From: Candidatus Methanomethylophilaceae archaeon
Lineage (GTDB): Archaea; Thermoplasmatota; Thermoplasmata; Methanomassiliicoccales; Methanomethylophilaceae
DNA: 8,694 bases
NCBI GenBank assembly: GCA_017395275.1
Contig: JAFPVN010000134.1
Span: 1 to 8,694 of the forward strand
Direction of reading: 5' to 3'
Below, one piece after another: positions 4,790-8,694 of the stretch (its first letter is position 1; every line of letters starts with the position of its first letter). Below the pieces are notes generated by a model. It worked only from the letters and a program-made list of their open reading frames with translations, was not told the DNA's origin and did not search any database. Position numbers and translations under genes: made by a program.

Positions 4790-6274
4790 ATGGAAATGGG
4801 TTTTGACAACGACCTCTACCTGAAGACCCAATCGGAGCACATCAGGGAACGCATAGCGAAATTCGGAGGCAAGCTTTATCTCGAGTTCGGAGGCAAGCTC
4901 TTCGACGACTACCACGCATCCCGCGTACTCCCCGGGTTCCACCCGGACAGCAAGATCAGGATGCTCATGGAGCTGGGCAACGAGGCCGAGGCCATCGTCG
5001 TCATAAACGCCAACGACATCGTCAAGAACAAGATCCGCAAGGACATCGGCGTAGGATACGATCTGGAGGTCCTCAGGCTGGTGGACTCCTTCCTCGACAG
5101 GGGGATACAGGTCTGCGGCCTGGTCATCACCCAGTACACCGGACAGGCCGCCGCGGACAAGTTCAAGTCCATGGCCGAGTCCCTCGGACTCAAAGTCTAC
5201 ATGCACTATCCCATCGAGGGATACCCCACCAACATCCCCCTCATCGTCAGCGACGAGGGATACGGCAAGAACGAGTACGTCAAGACCACGAAACCGCTGG
5301 TGGTCGTCACCGCTCCCGGACCCGGCAGCGGGAAGATGGCCGTCTGTTTATCACAATTGTATCACGAGCACAAGAGAGGGATATCCGCGGGATACGCCAA
5401 GTTCGAGACGTTCCCCATATGGAACCTCCCCCTGAACCACCCCGTGAACATAGCGTACGAGGCCGCCACCATAGACCTCGCCGACGCAAACATGATCGAC
5501 CCGTTCCACCTCGAGGCGTACGGGAAGACGGTGGTCAACTACAACAGGGACGTGGAGATCTTCCCGGTGCTCAACGCCATACTGGAGAACATATCTGGCA
5601 CATCGATATACAAGTCACCGACGGACATGGGCGTGAACATGGCCGGCAACTGCATCAAGAACGATGGGGCTGTGAGGAAAGCGGCCGAGAACGAGATCGG
5701 CAGACGCTACTTCGGCATACTCGTCGACAGGAGAGAGGGCAGATGCACCGACGACCTAGTGTTCAAGGCGGAGCTCTGCCTGAAGAAGGCGGGACTCCAG
5801 CCCGAATCCCGCGCTGTGGTCCGCAAGGTCCGCGAGATGATGAAGGAGACCAACCGTCAGGTCGTCGCCGCCGAGATGAGGGACGGCACCATAGTCACCG
5901 GAAGGGGATCGCCCCTCCTGTCCGCATCGTCCGCCATGATCATCAACGCGCTGAAGATGCTGGCCGGCGTGGACGACGACATACCGCTGATCTCCCCCGA
6001 CGTCATCAGGTCGATGCAGAAGCTGAAGGTCGACAACCTCGGTTACAAGAACCCCCGTCTCCACATAGACGAGATGCTCGTCGCGTTATCGATCGTCGCC
6101 AACACCGACCCCAACGCCGCGAAGGCGATAGCTAAGATCCCCGAGCTGAGGGGATGCGACGTCCACGCGTCGGACATAATGCCCGATGTCGACAGCAAGC
6201 TCTACAAGAAGCTGGGGATGTACCTGTCCTGCGAACCCGAGTACATCACCAAGTGCATGTTCCACGCGAACTGA
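4790..6274 (+). CDS. DUF1846 (UPF0371) family protein
   Basis: 494 aa, full length for this family (about 500 aa). The N-terminal Rossmann-like part contains YHASRVLPGF (41-50) and the IVVINANDI strand-turn (69-77). A P-loop-like APGPGSGKMA is at 175-184, where the family may bind a nucleotide. The most conserved stretch follows (ETFPIWNLPLNHPVN, 206-220, and DANMIDPFH, 232-240), then a YKSPTDMGVN segment just after residue 270. Family members are soluble homomultimers of unproven function, common in Firmicutes and other gut bacteria and patchy in archaea. The ATG at 4790 fits a TATA box at leaderless distance; a second ATG two codons on is possible. Third positions are strongly C/G like the housekeeping operon, so any acquisition is old. 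The stop codon directly abuts the stop of the convergent SIS gene. Confidence 0.92.
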   Translation: MEMGFDNDLYLKTQSEHIRERIAKFGGKLYLEFGGKLFDDYHASRVLPGFHPDSKIRMLMELGNEAEAIVVINANDIVKNKIRKDIGVGYDLEVLRLVDSFLDRGIQVCGLVITQYTGQAAADKFKSMAESLGLKVYMHYPIEGYPTNIPLIVSDEGYGKNEYVKTTKPLVVVTAPGPGSGKMAVCLSQLYHEHKRGISAGYAKFETFPIWNLPLNHPVNIAYEAATIDLADANMIDPFHLEAYGKTVVNYNRDVEIFPVLNAILENISGTSIYKSPTDMGVNMAGNCIKNDGAVRKAAENEIGRRYFGILVDRREGRCTDDLVFKAELCLKKAGLQPESRAVVRKVREMMKETNRQVVAAEMRDGTIVTGRGSPLLSASSAMIINALKMLAGVDDDIPLISPDVIRSMQKLKVDNLGYKNPRLHIDEMLVALSIVANTDPNAAKAIAKIPELRGCDVHASDIMPDVDSKLYKKLGMYLSCEPEYITKCMFHAN

Positions 6275-6925
6275 TCAGAAGAACCTGGACTCCACCATGG
6301 AACAGAGTGCGTGATACACCGGCAGGTGCAGCTCCTGGATCTTGAACGTCTCCTTCTCGGGGACGTTTATGCATATCTCGGAGAGGCTCATGCACCTGCC
6401 TCCCGACTCCCCGGTCAGTGCTATGGTCCTCATCCCCTTGGTCTTCGCCACCATAAGCGCGTAGCAGACGTTCTTGGAGTTGCCGGATGTGGATATACCG
6501 ATGAACACGTCGTTGGGGTTGCCCAGTACGTTCACCAGCTGGGCGAAGGTCGCCAGACCGTTGCGGTCGTTGGAGAACGCCGTTCCCAGGGACTGGAGCG
6601 AGGGGAGCGGTATCGCGGGAAGCCCGGATTCCAATGTGCCGGCGAGGAACTCCCCGTCCTCTCCGAAACTCTTCCTGAGAGCGTCCTGCTGCCCTTCGGA
6701 TATGTCATGCCTGAACCTGAAGGACTTCATCAGCTCGCCGGTTATGTGTTCGCTGTCGGACGCGCTCCCTCCGTTCCCGGCCACCAGCACCTTCCCTCCC
6801 GACGAGTAGCATGCGCACAGCGCATCATAGGCCTCGGATACCTTCTTCTCGCAGGACTTCAGCTGAGGATATCTCTGTATCAGTTCCGAGAGAATCTGTT
6901 CGGGTGTGAGTTTCTTGGCGTCCAT
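6275..6925 (-). CDS. SIS-domain sugar-phosphate isomerase, GmhA-like (sedoheptulose-7-phosphate isomerase family)
   Basis: 216 aa, somewhat longer than E. coli GmhA (192 aa). SIS motifs: AGNGGSASDSEH (49-60), ISTSGNSKNV (144-153) and ALTGESGG (169-176). The metal and catalytic positions known from GmhA have counterparts: H60 and E64 in SEHITGEL, and Q197 and H205 in QELHLPVYH. Residues about 71-110 form an insertion (DISEGQQDALRKSFGEDG and following) shared, as I recall, with a subgroup of bacterial SIS proteins. The expected reaction is aldose-ketose isomerisation of a phosphosugar, possibly sedoheptulose 7-phosphate to a heptose phosphate for surface glycans; substrate identity is inferred. 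It is a single gene with its own TATA box and ends back to back with the DUF1846 gene. I leave out the symbol because no other heptose genes are nearby. Confidence 0.85.
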   Translation of the reverse strand: MDAKKLTPEQILSELIQRYPQLKSCEKKVSEAYDALCACYSSGGKVLVAGNGGSASDSEHITGELMKSFRFRHDISEGQQDALRKSFGEDGEFLAGTLESGLPAIPLPSLQSLGTAFSNDRNGLATFAQLVNVLGNPNDVFIGISTSGNSKNVCYALMVAKTKGMRTIALTGESGGRCMSLSEICINVPEKETFKIQELHLPVYHALCSMVESRFF

Positions 6926-6976
6926 TTTTTCATCCCGCTGCCTTGCACAGGCACGATGCTCGCTAATCGTTTTACT

Positions 6977-6985
6977 CTTATAAAG
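6977..6985 (-). promoter_or_regulatory. TATA box of the SIS isomerase gene
   Basis: Read on the minus strand this is CTTTATAAG, a near-ideal archaeal TATA box. Initiation about 25 bases on would give a leader of roughly 25 bases before the ATG at 6925; GGGATG about 8 bases before the start may act as a weak ribosome site. Confidence 0.65.
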
Positions 6986-7105
6986 AATGTGCCAGCCACC
7001 AATAAAACGCCATCAAAAGGACATATGAAACAATAATGTCTGGAAAGCGCATCATCCATCTGATCAATACTTGCTCCGATTCAATTACGACACATCATCA
7101 AACTT

Positions 7106-7140
7106 AACAATTATAACAATTATAACATTATTACATTAAT
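7106..7140. repeat. Near-tandem AT-rich 9-base repeats
   Basis: AACAATTAT occurs twice in tandem (7106-7114, 7115-7123), followed by the degenerate copies AACATTAT (7124-7131) and TACATTAAT (7132-7140). This may be a low-complexity promoter region or a binding array ahead of the DUF6978/DUF1828 pair. Confidence 0.6.
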
Positions 7141-7224
7141 ATAGTACCACCACATTATACTGAACGTGGACACAACAAGGCAATACGTAGGATGAATCTC
7201 CATTAAACCGCTTTACTTGGAATT

Positions 7225-7794
7225 GTGCCCGAGCAATCCAAACGAGGTAGCCATACCAAAAATGCAACTGCTAAAACCATGACAGAAACCGAAGAATTAT
7301 CACCGAAAGGGAGGCCCGTTCTCAACGACTCCTTGGTACAGAAACTGATTGAGATTCCCAAATACATTCCCAAAGATGTCAAAGAACCCTTCAGGTTGAG
7401 GGAAGATAACGGTCATCTGAGATCATCCGTATCACTCATTTGCGACCAACCTGAATATAAATTCACACTGTCAACGAGAAAACTGATCAAGGATCCGATG
7501 GATTTCTCGGTGATTTTCATCTATATTGACGCCAACGGCAGAGAGTACATTCTGCGCAGATTCAACGGAGATCATGGAAGGCACTATCACAAAAGCACGG
7601 GGACATACATTTCCGGCCCACACATCCACCGTATAACGGAAACAGCACAGAAGGAATTCCACAAGGATGAGACAGCGGCTTCGGAAACAGACAAATACAA
7701 AACGCTAGAGCAAGCGATTCCGTTCGCCATGATGGAACTTAATATAAATTACGAAACAAGTAAAGGGACGGTAAGCCTATCCAAGTGGTGCTAA
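7225..7794 (+). CDS. DUF6978-like protein, first gene of an accessory pair
   Basis: Up to 189 aa from a GTG at 7225; an ATG at 7279 (171 aa) is an equally possible start, since the first 18 residues are low in character and neither has a strong ribosome site in line. The recognisable core runs from about residue 76: PEYKFTLSTRK, then FSVIFIYIDANGREYILRRF (94-113), then NGDHGRHYHK (114-123) and SGPHIHRI (130-137). This order, an aromatic/basic strand pair, a short acidic/His turn and a GPHIH motif, fits the DUF6978 family as I know it. Five histidines (117, 120, 122, 133, 135) could bind metal or form an active site. Its stop lies one base before the ATG of the DUF1828-like gene, so the two products are probably partners, perhaps in defence or a toxin-antitoxin-like system; that is inference. 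Confidence 0.62.
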   Translation: MPEQSKRGSHTKNATAKTMTETEELSPKGRPVLNDSLVQKLIEIPKYIPKDVKEPFRLREDNGHLRSSVSLICDQPEYKFTLSTRKLIKDPMDFSVIFIYIDANGREYILRRFNGDHGRHYHKSTGTYISGPHIHRITETAQKEFHKDETAASETDKYKTLEQAIPFAMMELNINYETSKGTVSLSKWC

Positions 7795-7795
7795 G

Positions 7796-8557
7796 ATGAA
7801 TGCCGAGGAGATCATAGACAGTCTGAAAAAATCCATCTGTTCGGGTCTGGAGGTCGAAACGCGCACCACAAACAGATTCATGATCCATACCGGATACACA
7901 TACCCCGATGGTGACGAACTGCACATAATCCTGACCAAGAATGACGGAAAGTGGATCTTCACCGACGAGGGGCACACCATGATGTGGCTGTCTTACTCCA
8001 ATTTCAATATGACCGATTCCAGAAAGAACACGCTGGACAGGACTCTGAACGTTAACGGAGTATCGCTATCTAACGGAGAGCTGTCCATCGCGATTGATTC
8101 GGACGCACCGGATTCTATCGGACTTTCGTTGAAATCCCTTATCCAGACCGAGATACAGGCCGCAGACCTGCTGTATCTGGACAAAGATGTGGTGAAGGAT
8201 ACATTCCTGGACGATCTGAAAACGATGTTTGTGAACTCCAACATATCCGATCGCTGTTCCTACAACCGCAAGATAATCGGAAAGGACAATATGGAGTACT
8301 ATGCAGACGTCTTCATCGACAGTAAGACACCGATATTGGTCTTCGGGATACACTCCCCGATACAGTGCTCCAGAGCAACCGTTGCGATGCTATCCCTCAA
8401 CAAGACCGGGATGGATTATGTATTCATGACCGTATTCGACAGCAATTCGCAGATATCCAGCGGAGACCGTGACAAGGCGATCAATGCCGCCGTCAAGACA
8501 ACTATCGGGATAAACGAGGCGGTCAAAGGCGCAGAGATGCTCTTGGGGCTGCAGTAA
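7796..8557 (+). CDS. DUF1828/DUF1829 domain protein, second gene of the accessory pair
   Basis: 253 aa. The N-terminal part has the DUF1828 signature: YPDGDELHIILTKNDGKWIF (36-55) running into TDEGHTMMWLS (56-66), i.e. a DGD-type turn, two strands and the TDEG-x-T motif. The C-terminal half (MEYYADVFIDSKTPILVFGI, 166-185, then a hydrophobic strand DYVFMTVFDS, 207-216) fits the companion domain DUF1829. It is soluble, with no signal or membrane segment. The ATG follows the previous stop by one base; GGTG about 6 bases upstream may serve as ribosome site. It is the last gene before a tRNA-Arg on the opposite strand. The biochemical function of these domains is not established; tight pairing with a DUF6978-like gene next to a tRNA suggests a mobile accessory cassette. 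Confidence 0.7.
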   Translation: MNAEEIIDSLKKSICSGLEVETRTTNRFMIHTGYTYPDGDELHIILTKNDGKWIFTDEGHTMMWLSYSNFNMTDSRKNTLDRTLNVNGVSLSNGELSIAIDSDAPDSIGLSLKSLIQTEIQAADLLYLDKDVVKDTFLDDLKTMFVNSNISDRCSYNRKIIGKDNMEYYADVFIDSKTPILVFGIHSPIQCSRATVAMLSLNKTGMDYVFMTVFDSNSQISSGDRDKAINAAVKTTIGINEAVKGAEMLLGLQ

Positions 8558-8565
8558 CTGACGTC

Positions 8566-8583
8566 TAGGCCCTGCCGTGCCTA
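8566..8583 (+). terminator. Weak hairpin after the DUF1828-like gene
   Basis: TAGGC (8566-8570) pairs with GCCTA (8579-8583) around an 8-base loop, 8 bases past the stop codon. It is short and has no T-run, so its role as a terminator is doubtful. Confidence 0.2.
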
Positions 8584-8625
8584 ACGCCAGACAATCGCTT
8601 GAATCAATCGGATGATAAGTATTAA

Positions 8626-8694
8626 TGGCGAACAGGAGGGGATTCGAACCCCCGGCCTGCAGCTTAGGAGGCTGCTGCCATATCCAGACTAGGC
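8626..8694 (-). tRNA. tRNA-Arg (anticodon CCT), 5' end cut off by the window edge
   Basis: Read on the minus strand. The window begins inside the D arm (GCC...GGC). The anticodon stem GCAGC/GCTGC closes a 7-base loop CTCCTAA with anticodon CCT, reading AGG (Arg). Then come a 5-base variable loop AGGCC and a T arm GGGGG-TTCGAAT-CCCCT. The acceptor 3' strand CCTGTTC is followed by G73 and a gene-encoded CCA (plus-strand TGG at 8626-8628). About nine bases (acceptor 5' strand plus positions 8-9) lie beyond base 8694. AGG is the dominant Arg codon in the G+C-rich genes of this window, so this is an important isoacceptor. Its promoter is outside the window; its 3' end faces the accessory gene pair. 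Confidence 0.9.

Larger units (their letters stand above)
6926..7224. other. AT-rich intergenic region between divergent transcripts
   Basis: 299 bases separating the SIS gene (minus) from the DUF6978-like gene (plus). It contains the TATA box for the SIS gene (6977-6985), a run of near-tandem 9-base repeats at 7106-7140, and a TATA-like ATTATAC at 7154-7160 for the plus-strand pair. No open frame of note, tRNA or attachment-site duplicate of the nearby tRNA was seen. Composition changes sharply to A+T-rich here, marking the edge of the accessory block. Confidence 0.6.

Noticed and set aside
5419..6135. 238-aa plus-strand frame inside the DUF1846 gene
   Set aside because: Arg/Pro/Gln-rich out-of-frame shadow of a clearly conserved protein.
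6311..7036. 241-aa plus-strand frame antisense to the SIS isomerase
   Set aside because: The minus strand carries intact SIS motifs and catalytic residues; the antisense frame has none.
7106..7140. AT-rich tandem repeats as a replication origin or CRISPR-like array
   Set aside because: Units are only about 9 bases, directly adjacent without spacers, and no replication or cas gene is nearby.

Overview
The window looks archaeal and is most likely from a Methanomassiliicoccales-type methanogen or a near relative. This is inferred from four things: archaeal TATA boxes at about -30 from starts (4757-4765 ahead of the 4790 gene is spaced for a leaderless mRNA), an archaeal-type UPF0200 kinase and a short DUF5678-like gene, Arg codons dominated by AGG with a matching tRNA-Arg(CCU), and several families typical of gut bacteria (DUF1846, a GmhA-like SIS protein, an Rpn-type tail). 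Species cannot be fixed from the sequence alone.

Layout. (1) 1-1684, plus strand, G+C-rich and strongly C/G at third positions: the 3' end of pyrI, then a UPF0200 nucleotide kinase, an 88-aa small protein and a DUF92 membrane protein. The last three are joined by ATGA stop/start overlaps, so they form one translationally coupled housekeeping operon. (2) 1767-2465, minus: a regulator with a probable CARF-like N-terminal domain and a C-terminal winged HTH. A perfect 11-bp inverted repeat (2565-2590) lies upstream of it and is a candidate operator. (3) 2853-3772, plus: an unrecognised helical protein coupled by ATGA to a DIP1984-family protein. (4) 3771-4687, a scarred stretch. A roughly 200-nt highly structured RNA region starts at the DIP1984 stop codon, is closed by an 8-bp helix and resembles group II intron domains I-III without a visible 5' GUGYG end or domain V. 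It is followed by a DUF5678-like gene that appears frameshifted and, on the minus strand, a start-less tandem-repeat protein resembling the C-terminal tail of Rpn/PD-(D/E)XK transposase-like proteins. (5) 4790-6925, again G+C-rich: a complete DUF1846 (UPF0371) protein, convergent with a GmhA-like sugar-phosphate isomerase whose stop codon directly abuts its own. (6) 6926-7224, AT-rich intergenic DNA with short tandem repeats. (7) 7225-8557, plus: a tight two-gene pair, DUF6978-like and DUF1828/DUF1829-like, next to the 3' end of a tRNA-Arg(CCU) gene that runs off the window on the minus strand. This is a typical place for an accessory cargo.

So two housekeeping-like blocks (1-1684, 4790-6925) alternate with AT-richer accessory or decayed blocks (about 2466-4750, 6926-8625). 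The most unusual items are the structured RNA behind the DIP1984 operon, the palindrome/half-site array next to the orphan CARF-HTH-like gene, and the tRNA-side DUF6978/DUF1828 pair. No CRISPR array, complete insertion sequence or integrase is visible.
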